Notes under the pieces: model-generated
The model's database searches: none
Told to the model about the DNA's origin: nothing
The model's input: the letters and a program-made list of their open reading frames with translations, nothing else
Assembly: GCA_963169105.1 (NCBI GenBank)
Contig: OY720637.1
Coordinates: 58,922,964 to 58,986,963, forward strand
Source: Ceriagrion tenellum
Lineage: Eukaryota > Arthropoda > Insecta > Odonata > Coenagrionidae
Reading direction: 5' to 3'
DNA: 64,000 nt
Program-made: the position numbers and the translations under genes
In this document: piece after piece, positions 33,622 through 43,900 of the stretch
Position numbering within the stretch: position 1 is the first letter of the stretch
Layout: the number at the start of each line of letters is the position of its first letter

Positions 33622-33955
33622 CTAACGTATGTCTACTTCTACGAAATTCCGAGCAAGCCACCACTAGGGTGTGTGGCACGTGGTGATCCCACTCCAGGCA
33701 CGAATTCCTCATCCCAGCTGAAATCAGAGCCGCGTATGTTCCATCAGATGCCAGGCGCAAGCAAAAAGCAGTCAGGACAACAGTGCGCGATCAGACCAGA
33801 AACTAGGAGAGTGCTACGTGGACGAACATGCTACCATGCAGTACACAACCTAAGATGCAACCACTGGTCAATATTACTAATGCGACTGATAAATGGCACT
33901 ACAAGGTACTAAACCATGCCAGGGCTATGCCATGCCGGAAATTGCATGCGAGGTT
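33622..33955 (-). repeat. tRNA-headed SINE with CR1-like tail, second copy
   Basis: Reverse complement of 175-492. Its 3' tail (33622-33690 on the plus strand) resembles the reverse complement of the CR1-like family A tail. The A-box-like TAGCATGGTA region is at the far end, near 33830. Confidence 0.6.
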
Positions 33956-35034
33956 AGTATCTTATAATGATGTGAAAGTATTTATCACAAATGCAAAAAC
34001 CCATTTTACCTAGTCAGGGTAAAAGAACCATAGAACTGATCGAGCGCAACTATGGACCCTTATTTTGACATTTTAAATCTATCAGCTCTGCAGTCTATTT
34101 CCTTAATTTTATGTCTATGGTCGTTTCTACAATAATAGTTTGGCTCTGGATAAACATGTTGAACGTCCGGCAAAAAATAGTCTACATCAAACTTTCGTAA
34201 AAGATTAAATCCATATTTTCCCAAGGATCGGATAGAGGTTCTCATCTTAAATCCCTGAGCACATCACTTAACTTTCACCTCAACAATTCAGGTACTCTGA
34301 ATGAGATATCATCTTACATGAAATATAATGAATATGACCTATTAGAAATAAAAATATATCATCTTTCTGAAAGAATTAAAATTTCATTACCGAATACTTT
34401 TCGAGATATTCGTAAAAAATATAACAGCCGTTTTACATGGCAAAAGGTACGGGTGTACACTTCAGAGAAACTTCATTTTTTAAAATATGGAAATTTTGAA
34501 GCATAAATCTCGTCAGAAATTTAAGGATTCACAGCACCTCCCCCACCACACATCACGTTACTATCACAGCAATTAATAAATAAATGTTATACAAAATATA
34601 GTGACGATAAAGTAAAGCTGTTAAATGCGTATTACAAATAAAACAATTGTTGAAAAATACAAATTAGTCTTTGCAATACGTGTACAAATGTTAAATTCTT
34701 CCACGAATTGACGCCAGATGTCGTCAGGTTAAAATTAAAGGGTTTTATTTGAATATACTCTCTACTATTTCTAAAAATAAATCAATCATTTACCGCGTTA
34801 TTTTATTTGGAATTGCAAAAATTCTTCGGTTATCAAGGCGCTATCAGCGTACAACATGAAAAACATGAGTCAAGTCAAAATCTTATTCGCGTATATCTTG
34901 CTAATTGCTGAGGATTTGACAATTAAAAGCCAAGTTTCTCCGTTCCTTAAGTAACATTGTGAACTTAATCCTTCTCAAAGATGCCTAAATTTTCTAATTA
35001 AATTTGAATGCGGCATCTTTCATGACGAGGTAAA
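33956..35034. repeat. Mostly featureless; contains dispersed repeat R1, copy 3
   Basis: 34760-34900 matches the end of R1 (AAATAAATCA, TTCTTCGGT, ATGAGTCAAGTCAAAATCTTATT). The rest has no recognisable element. Confidence 0.45.
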
Positions 35035-35120
35035 AATCTTGCACAAACAATCTTGACACCCCATGCCATACGCCCTTTTGGCAGCTCGGGAGGCACACGC
35101 CGTAGGTGCATAGAGATGTT
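35035..35120 (+). repeat. CR1-like LINE family A tail fragment
   Basis: CACCCCATGCCATACGCCC, then GCAGCTCGGGAGGC and a GTGCATAGAGATG end: the family A 3' UTR with several changes. Confidence 0.5.
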
Positions 35121-35399
35121 AGTATGATAACAGGAGGACCACACGGTACCATTTGTTATAGAGTTGGTTTTTACGACGCAAATGACCTCAGATGCTGGTC
35201 ACCTTCCCGATTAGCTTCTACAATGAAATCTTAAGTGGTAGAGAAGTAGCGAGATATTTTCCGGGAGATAATCCAGTAGTTTCATCACGATTTTATATCT
35301 GGAAGCAGGCCCGGATTCACCATTCAGCAGACTAGGTACTTATCTAGAGCGCAAAATTTTTAGGGCAGCATTTACCGCATTCTTTGCAGAGTTCGAAAA

Positions 35400-35800
35400 C
35401 GTCTTTGCAAGGAGGTTCCTTCTATCAAATAGGAGCCAAATACGAACAGTGGTGGGACTACTTATGGGATACTATCAAGTGATGAGACATCTCCATCTCT
35501 TGAAAATTTCAGATTCTCCTACAGGCAGGTGGTGTGAGGAAGTGGACGAAACAACGTCCCATGTACTGTGCGAATGTCCAGCCATACTCAGGACGCGGAA
35601 CAGGTATCTGGGCCCACCATTTCTGGAGCCCAACGAAGTAGGGATAATTCCTGTAGGGGACCTAAGTACTAGCCTTCAGCAAAGCACTCGGACTCCACTG
35701 ATAGGGTGGCTGGCCCAATGGACTAATTCGGTCTAAGTTATTCAGAAATTTGTTAGCAGTAACTCTACGGCGTATCTAATCTAATCTAATCTAGCATACG
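35400..35800 (+). pseudogene. LINE RNase H-terminal region and 3' end (R1/I-like)
   Basis: Frame 35449-35736 encodes LLMGYYQVMRHLHLL followed by CEEVDETTSHVLCECPAI, the zinc-knuckle-like C-x-C-x-H-x-C ending that follows RNase H or RT in R1/I/Jockey-type LINEs, and GWLAQWTNSV at the C-terminus. It ends in (ATCTA)n at 35776-35795. No RT in the window belongs to it. Confidence 0.7.
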
Positions 35801-35829
35801 TCTGTAGTTATTATATTTAAGTTTGCAAT

Positions 35830-36560
35830 GACCCTTACCAAAGATCTCGAGGAAGGACGGGAGAGATTGGAGATGGAGGCAGGAAAATTTGGGCTAAAAG
35901 TGAACACTGTCAAAACACAGTACTTGTTCTCTTCCAGAACTGTTATAGATTAATCTATAAGATTAAATGGGAATAAATATGAGAGATGTAACAACTTCAA
36001 GTATTTGGGAGTGCTGGTGACAAAAGATAATGAAATACATGAAGAAATAAAAACCAGGATTGCAGCAGGCAATAGATAGGGCTTATCGAGTTTTATTGAA
36101 AGTGCTCAAGTCACGCAACCTCAGTCGGAACTTAAAAACAAAGATTTACCGAACAGTGATTAGACCTGTGATCATATGTGGTTCAGAAACCTGGACCATG
36201 ACCACGGAAAGATTTTTGGTGCTACAAAGGAAGGTGGACAGTGGAAAATACGGATAAACAGAGAACTCGAGGAATTCCACAAACATCCTAACATAGTGAC
36301 AGAAATTAAGAGCAACAGATTAAGGTGGATAGGACATGTCGAGAGAATTCCTGAGGATAGGATGGTGAAAAAGATATTTCGTGGTCATCCTGGTGGTAGA
36401 AGATTGAGAGGGAGACCCCGGAAAAGATGGCTGGATGATGTAGAGGCTGACCTGAGAAAGACGGGAATTAAAAGATGGAGAACGCATTCCGGGAATCGTG
36501 ATGTCTGGGCTAACATCGTCGGAGAGGCCAAGGCCCTACAAGGGCTGTAGCGCCGAGGAG
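35830..36560 (+). pseudogene. RTE/R4-like LINE fragment (family D)
   Basis: Begins near the thumb: LEMEAGKFGLKVNTVKTQYL, then FKYLGVLVTKDNEIHEEI. After a frameshift come RTVIRPVIICGSETWTMT and, in frame 36176-36550, RINRELEEFHKHPNIV, RLRWIGHVERIPEDR, RGRPRKRWLDDVE and an intact C-terminus. Two frameshifts; catalytic motifs absent. Confidence 0.75.
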
Positions 36561-37469
36561 TAAGTGAGTAATGACACTAACCAATTGTTTAATAAACTAA
36601 TGTGTACACCTGTCCTCATTGGTGTAATCATTTCCCTCTGCAACTTTGCCACAGCGAGAAGTAAACAGTGAACTCCAATATTACGTTCTTCTTGAAAACA
36701 ATAAGTACAATTGATGGAGGTAGGGCTAAACGGTTTGGGTCAAGTGAACCACAAAATCTCAGTTTTCCTTTGCGAATGCAAATGGTGAGGTGGGTTGCGG
36801 AGGAGGAAAGCCGCAATGTTCAGCACTAATTCGGCTTCAAAGAGTAAGTCCGGGCCTTCCTGGAATTGGCCTTATTACGATCGGTGGCGTCGCACAAGTT
36901 TTTGAAATGGGTAATTATTAATATTAGGTTGGCATATAGGTGAAGGTAGGTTAAAATGGAATAGAGTAAACATTCTCTTGACTTAAGTTAGTGTTGAGTT
37001 CCATCGTCATAATGGAAATCATATTCGAATTTTACGTTTCAATGTCAGAGACTGTAGGGCACATGAAGTAAATATTGTAATAATAATACAGAAATGATAC
37101 ACTTTTATACGACTGATTTTTTCTGTAATTAAATCAAAATATCTATACAAGCATTTAACCTGACTTACTTTTTCCTCACGTTACGTTAAAAACTCATTCA
37201 CAATAGACAGTTTTTTTGTCATGCACCTCATACTCTAAAGTACCACCCACTTTATAAAAGTGTTCTGCCATGTCCAGTTTGTGCCCCCCCACTTTCACGA
37301 TCAGCCTCTCTTTCTCTGTCCTAAAAAGATCTCAACATTTCGTTTAGGAAGATTAATTTGCATAATGTAAGTCACGCACTATTTTTTAATGCATCTACCA
37401 AACCCAGTCAAGAATAAGAAAAATTTATATTCCAATATCAAAGATTTCATTAACTTCGTCGACCAAGAT
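36561..37469. other. No recognised feature
   Basis: AT-rich non-coding. Confidence 0.45.
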
Positions 37470-38285
37470 TTTGACTTATACAGTCAATTCCATGGTCATT
37501 CAAAAATCTTTATTTATAATTACCATATCTAGAGAAGCGTTTTCCAAGTGGAGGGAATTAATGAGGGTAGGTAAGAGTAGAGTCGTAAAGAAGTCTGGTA
37601 AAAACTGTAATATAGAGCGCTGTATGGGTCGGAGACTTGGTCATTGCGAAGGGAGGATGTATATACATAGACTTGAAGTGTTTGAAAAGTGGGAGTGGAG
37701 AAGGATAGATAGACAGATATTTATTTGATCAATGTACAAAAGGACTCTCAGTCCTACGAGAGTACAATACAAACATTGAAAGATGTAAAAAAATAAAGTA
37801 AGTTCAGTTCCACTCGCATATAAGAAAAATTAGTCAAAAAAAATTAATTGCACCATAAATGAAAACAGAAAAAAATCAAAAACAGTATAAAAACATAATC
37901 AAGAGGAATCGAGAGACAAAATATTTTCGAGCATGGAGTTGGAAGGTTTTGACAGAGATGCAGTTAGTGACTGTGGATGGAGACTCGAACAAAGGATGGA
38001 GACTCGAACAAAGGATGGAGAGGGTGAGCTAGGTGGCGAGAAGGACGAACGAGGTGGTGTTGGATATGGTTGGAGAGGAGAGGAAGCTAGTGAGGGAGGT
38101 TCGGAGGAAACAGAAGGGATGGATGGAGGACGTTTTCAAAAGAGAGGGAATGAGGATAGATATGATGAGGATAGTAGAGGAGAGAACATTGGAAAAGCGT
38201 GGAAGAGGAGAGGAATCCTGGACGAAATAAGAAGAGGGAGAAGATATGAGGATTATAAGAGGGATGTAAAAGCGGGGCACCGGTA
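37470..38285 (+). pseudogene. RTE-like LINE family C split by a minus-strand LINE tail
   Basis: Left part (37530-37710) encodes a SxVVKxSGKNCN and EVFEKWEWRRIDRQ stretch. Right part (37990-38285) encodes ARRTNEVVLDMVGEERKL and the following WMEDVFKREG. Between them, 37715-37930 reads on the minus strand like a LINE 3' UTR (TTGTACTCTCGTAGGACTG, AATAAAT), so one LINE tail interrupts another. Boundaries approximate. Confidence 0.6.
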
Positions 38286-38320
38286 GGAGGAAAAACGGAA
38301 AGATACGCCAGATTCTAGGA

Positions 38321-38502
38321 AAATTTCACAGTGGAAAAATCATTCGCCTGGTCTGGGAACGAGCCCAGATCCCTCGATTTTGCCGAATCCAGTTCCCAGT
38401 CCAGGTGAATGATTTTTCCACTGTGAAATTCATACAATTGTGTGATCACTAGCGGGTGACTCCGTTGAGGTAACTACGCGGCTAGTTCCGTGGTTCTTTG
38501 AT
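38321..38502 (+). repeat. Family T inverted-repeat element, copy 3 (tRNA core deleted)
   Basis: AATTTCACAGTGGAAAAATC (38322) pairs with its complement at about 38415-38435. The right end carries the family end GCGGGTGACTCCGTT and GGCTAGTTCCGTGG. The tRNA-like core is reduced to about 55 bp with only the B-box part (GGGAACGAGCCC, minus strand) still visible. Confidence 0.65.
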
Positions 38503-39364
38503 AAGATATTAGGAAGTTAGGATAAGTACCGTCCAAAAACCTACCATTCAATAAATGGTGGTGAAATACTGAAATGAAGTGGACTAAGTATACAGAGTTT
38601 TTATTTTCCTTTACTGAATCATGGAAAAGTACCATGGAGTGACACTTGAAACCGTCAATGCATCTACCCAAGTCTGCATTCCCTTGTATGACCGATTATC
38701 CAGCACGCTTCTCCGAAAACCACAACTACCCCACTTTAGCCCTCATCTCTACAACCACAAATTACACAGAAACCGCCGCTCCAATGGTCCCCGCCTTCCC
38801 TCGACCTCACCTCGCATAGCTATAAAATATCTATTTTACATGTCTCCATTGCCTGATTATTATGCATGTCGAGCTGAATTGGAAGCTAAATACGAGGCTT
38901 CCAAAACCAAATCTCACGTTATTTAAGATATCCTTTGTATATTTGGGCCCTAAAGCATTTAACGCCTTACTTGAATCCATTAAGACTTCAAAAAACGAGA
39001 GGAAATTTTGAAAACTTTAAACCTTTTAAATGGATATTTGCACATAACAATATTGATGTTTTATATAGATCTGTAATGTATGTACATGTACCCTATGTTA
39101 GAACTTGTAAAACTTGGTGTTTGATACAAATGTAATCAAGATGAATTACTATAATTGTCTCTGCTTTTCGTGTTCACAATTGGCCTAAAATGAAATCGTC
39201 TTTGTTATAATAATGTGTGCTTTTTAAATTATTGCTGTTTAATGCCAGTAATGTATTTCATTTATGGAAGGCAGTAACTACACAGGTCTGTGACCTTCGA
39301 GGCTGCCTAAAGCTCATTGATATTTGTACACAACATTGTAAGTACCAAAACTGTTAAGTAATAA
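38503..39364. other. No recognised gene
   Basis: A 101-codon frame at 38621-38926 has no recognisable domain. The downstream 300 bp resemble a LINE 3' UTR in composition but match nothing else here. Confidence 0.35.
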
Positions 39365-39570
39365 CGGAAATCAAAAACTTTTAAGTAGTGGTCCACTAAT
39401 ATTTTTATTGTTTACGACCCGGATTTCGTCACGTAGACCTGAAGATATCATTACGTGACGAAACCCGGGTCGTGAACCCGTGACGTAATGACATCTTCAG
39501 GTCTACGTGACGAAACCCGGGTCGCAAGCAATAAAAATATTAGTGGACTTAAAAGTTTTTGATTTCCGAT
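39365..39570. repeat. Foldback element with hammerhead-like centre
   Basis: Arms of about 95 bp: CGGAAATCAAAAACTTTTAA (39365) is mirrored at 39550-39568, and CACTAATATTTTTATTG and GACCCGG-TTTCGTCACGTAG continue inward. The centre has a second, smaller inverted repeat. Confidence 0.85.
39436..39475 (+). ncRNA. Hammerhead-like motif, rearranged
   Basis: CTGAAGA (39439-39445), one base, stem II ATCA/TGAC (first pair lost here but restored as GTCA in the opposite arm), GAA, palindrome ACCCGGGT (39463-39470), C at 39471. Helix I is only two base pairs, so the unit has probably been rearranged relative to its arms. Confidence 0.45.
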
Positions 39571-39974
39571 ATGGAGAGGTTCCACAAAATGAAGCCTGAA
39601 TTTATTAGTTATGTTAAGTAATAAATTATTCTTATTCTTCTTATTTCAGCCCACTGTACATCATCAGGTACAAAGATTCGTTTAACGTGTTTCGTGCAAA
39701 TTAAAAATTGTGTAGAAAAGTACCAAGTTTTCACTCCATTATGGATGCTAATCGATGAAGTAATTCGTCTTTAATATTCTATTCTCTTTTTTGTAGAGAT
39801 AACTTTTACTCATATTGATCCATTTTTCGAATATTAACGCTTACAAATATGGTGCATTTGTCGGTAAAATATATTGGCAATTTCCGCACATATTTATGGA
39901 ATTACGTAGAGTCAGAGGGTGAAGGCAGTGATAGAGGTAATCACAGAAGGTCAGTAGGTACAGAGGGTTTTTTT

Positions 39975-40155
39975 TATAATTTATTAATTTTTCATAACCA
40001 CCAAAAAAAGCTCATAAAGCCCTTTACAACCAGACAACTCGCCAATACCTTGGGATGAATACACACAATCATGCCCAGAGCGGTGAAAAGTCAGCCCGCG
40101 GGGCTCAAACCTGCTAACTAGAATAAGTCTTAACCCACCGTCACCGTTCCGGGAG
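39975..40155 (-). repeat. tRNA-derived SINE (S2-like), copy 2
   Basis: Minus strand: a GGAACGGTGACGGTGGG head, TTAAGACTTATTC, a damaged B box (GGTTTGAGCCC), and an A/T-rich end near 39975. Diverged from the copies at 21413 and 55280. Confidence 0.55.
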
Positions 40156-40735
40156 ACATTTGACACGGAAAAAGGAAAGGTAAAGGATATGAAAAATTCA
40201 AGAGGAACTTTGCGGCAAGATATTTAAGTTAAGAAAAGTTTAAGTTTGATGCCAAAATGGGTAATTTATGCTAACGACTGCCCAAAGATCAACTGATCAT
40301 CAGGTGAAGCACATAATGTTGATGTGGATTTCTAAAGGGGTCACGCGGAAAGTTCTGTATTAACAAGATAGAGCGTTGGAAATATATGAAAATTTAGTTC
40401 TTGAAACATTATTATTCCAGATAAATATGGAGAGTAGCAACGTATGGGCCACAATCTTAACCATTGCGGATTTATCAATGGAACAACGTCCTTTCCCGAA
40501 TTCGTACAGGGCGCTCACATTGCGGGCTAAAGCGATGTGCTTGCCATCTACCGGCGATGAAAGTCACGAGAATAAAACATGAAAATGGCGAAAAGCTATG
40601 CGTCAGCTGAGACCGGCAGAACTGAAGGGCGCATGTTGAGCGGGCGAATGAATTTCACATTTTTATCAACTAACCGAACAGTACGATGCTTATTAAGTGT
40701 AAATAGTGTAACATAAGGACAACGAATGCAATATA
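40156..40735 (+). promoter_or_regulatory. Upstream region of the KAT14 homologue
   Basis: No TATA box I would trust. The 5' UTR probably begins within the last 300 bp, where base composition rises slightly in GC (near 40570-40640). One upstream ATG (40725) is out of frame with the chosen start and runs into the coding region; it may mildly reduce initiation. Transcription start unknown. Confidence 0.35.
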
Positions 40736-40959
40736 ATGGAAGTGGATACCATAGAAGATCAGTGCCTCTCCTGCAATGGGTCTTTTTGCTCAAGTACAAA
40801 TAGCTTTTTTTCTTGTGAAAGCTGCAAAAGAAAAGTGCACCTATCGTGTTTAGAAAACCCTTTACCTTCCGATTTATTAGGCGATTTATTTTTTGACTAC
40901 GTGTGTAAATATTGTAGCGTTTTAAGAATAGAGGAGTTGCGTCGGCAAAAAATTTCATG
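40736..40959 (+). CDS. KAT14: KAT14 exon 1 (PHD-type zinc finger)
   Basis: Start ATG has A at -3 and G at +4. Encodes residues 1-74 and two bases of codon 75. The eight metal ligands follow the PHD order Cys4-His-Cys3. Donor ATG|GTAAAT. Intron 1 is only 72 bp. Confidence 0.93.
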
Positions 40960-43900
40960 GTAAATACCCTAATCATAACAATGTATTTGTTTTGTTCTGA
41001 CAATACCATACTAATGCACTGATTTCTTTAGGTTGAATGTTGTGTCTTTGGCATTATATAACTTGAAAGAAAATTCGTACGATATCAGCCGAAGTGGTTT
41101 TTTTCATTGGAAAATACATGTATGTAATTTAATTGAAGAACACTGGATCTCAATATTTGGGAATACGTGAGTACGAAGTGTGTCTTTCGCAATGATACGT
41201 GTGTAAAGCACTGAACTAATACACCTCCGTCAATTTTTCCCTCAGGAAGAAAAAGAAAACTTGGATTGGGACTGTGTCTGGAACACTGTCCCAATATAGC
41301 CCTCAGTATTTTTTATCTGGTAAAAATGTTTTAAATGAAGCCGGTTGGTGGAAATTATCTCACCCCTTCTCACCTACGCAAATAGCTCAAGAGAGTGAGT
41401 ATTGGTCCCCTTTACCGGTCTTAAAGAGAGAGAAAATGGGTCTTTGTAAAAATTATAGTTGTTTGTGTGTATGGCTTTTATGCAATTTTTTGTGACAGTT
41501 CAACTTATTGTTTTCCCCCATAAGTGATGCTGTGATTAAGAAATTTAGCATTGCAAAGAATTCATGAATTTTCAAATGGCTGTGTGCTCTTTCGTTTTTT
41601 GCCTCGGGAGTGAAACTAAACTAAGTGATTGAGTTGTTATGAAAGCTAAGTGTATAGGTTGAGGTAAATAAATAGAATGAGATTGTCCTGTTAGCCAAAG
41701 ATGATGGTGCACTGTTAAAACTTACCAAAGAAGGTAATATGTCTTCTTTATATTTAATATTTCTCTAAAGTAATGTTTTCAATAGCACAAAGGCATCAGA
41801 GATCATTCTGTGTGAACTGGAACTAATCTTCTTGTGTGGAGTTAAATATTTTTTCAGTATTATTTCCTTTCTGAACCTTTGCTCTTTTTTTTGTTTGGGA
41901 TTTCATAGGGCCCCTGGGCCAATTTTCCTCACAAATCAGTTTTAAAAGTCTTTAAAGGATTATAATATCTTCTCCTTATGCCTGTCTTTTCTATATTCCC
42001 GTCAATTATTTCTCAATGCCTTTGCCAAATATTCTTAGACAAAGGTTTGCCTTCCTACTCTGTCATTTCTTGTAGTTACTTTTTATTGAAAGGGGTTCTT
42101 TTCCTCACCATATTGTTCTCCCACTTTTTTCACCTGTCTGGGATCTCTTTTGGCTCTAATTGTGATGAAGCTGCTTTGTTCATCATGGATTGTGTTGTGA
42201 ATCCCATTTTTATCACACGAAAACAATGGAATGTTCTTTTATTTCACTCATTTCTCCTTCAGTCTATAGCTGTGCACTCAGTTTTCTTGTCAAGCCCGTT
42301 TTTTGCCGTGCTTCATCTGCTTCCAAAGCTTTTCTTTTATGCATTCATTCTGTTTCTTTGTCTGACAAAGTCCTTGTTAATTCTTCTTTTTTATTGATTT
42401 GTCTGAAATAAATGCTAATTCTTAATGTCTCTGGTGCTTCACATTCTCATTTTTCTTCCTATATCCCTGTTGCCTTAATTAGCTCCTTTTCTCCTTAATC
42501 TATTATTTGTTTCCTTGATGTCTCATACATTTACTCTAATCTTTCCTCTTGTTTTTTTAGGTTCAATCTCCCTTGCTTTTCTCCCCTCTATAATTGAAAA
42601 TAGGGATGAGTCGATACCGCATTTTTTCGATTCCGATTAAGATTCTTTCAAATTGATTCTCGATTACGATTCAATCGATTCTTATTCCTAATAACTGGTG
42701 GGATATTGATATACCAGTAGCGTACGACTATTATTTAAATTCAAGTATTGGCCGAAATAAAATGTCAAAGACAATTAAGTAGCTAAAAAATATATTTATT
42801 AACAAATAGCAAATATAGCCTCAGCTTATTGAGGTAGAAGAAAAGTACGAATTGATAGCCTACACTCAAAATTACTGAGACAAATATGATGTGATAAATG
42901 AAATTTGATATGAATATTTATCTACCTGGAATGGGAATCGACTTTAGGTGATCAATTCTCGATACGGATTCTAATCCTGAGAATCGGTGGAATCGAGAAT
43001 CGACATTTGGATTCGGCTCATCGTTAATGTAAAATAAATTACCGTTCTTCATTACAACTGAGGTGTGATCTATATTGGTGCCTGGTTAACTATGAGAATT
43101 TTATTCCTAAACCTATTGCAAACCATTATGTTATCTTGTATGTTATGCTACCTGTTTCTATATGCTCCCATATGTGAACTAGAATATTTCAGTCATAACA
43201 ATCCATTCTCCCCTCATTCTTATCTCTGTTTCTACCGACCAGTGCTTTCCAACCCTTTACTGCTGCCAATTTGTTTGGTAAATTCGGTCAATTTGTTGAT
43301 CTGCTTGTGCAGATCATCAGCATCATATGCCTTCTGGCCAGTTAGAGGAATGGTAACTTATGTTAACCTGCTCTGTGACTAAATTTGTTTGGTCAGCCTC
43401 AACCTCCATGAACAATTATGAAACTAAACTCACTCAGTTTTTCCACAGATTATTTGATTGAAGCTAAGAAGCACAACCCAATTTTTAATGATGTAGAGAT
43501 GCAACAAAGCCCAGGTGGTACTTCGGAAAAAATCTGTGGGAAAACTGGATGAGTTTAGTTTCATAATTTTGAAGCAATTCCTTGAGGTTACTAGGAAAAT
43601 CATTGATGCCATCATCGTGATCTCATCACACTGTTGTTGTAGACTCATAAGCTTTTTGCATAATTTTCTGCTCATTTTTTAAAGACAAATCACAAGAAAT
43701 CTCATTCTGTCAAACATAGATTTTCCTAAAATCATCACTATATTCAAAAGTTTTATAATCACAAAAAATGCCTAACTCTTATTCCTCTACCAAAAGTCAA
43801 CTATAATTGTTCGGTGGCTTATTTAAATCAAAGTAAAGTTGTGGAATATTAAGGTCTACCGTATGTTAGCTCTTCTTATTTGGTTGAGTAAGGGGTTCGA

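Noticed and set aside
40240..40340. CTGATGATCAGTTGATC on the minus strand near 40300
   Set aside because: Begins like the hammerhead core but is followed by CTTTGGGC rather than GAAA, and no stem II or helix I can be drawn.
41978..42411. Two overlapping frames in KAT14 intron 3
   Set aside because: T-rich intronic sequence with overlapping frames; neither matches KAT14, and in-phase splicing from exon 3 to exon 4 does not need them.
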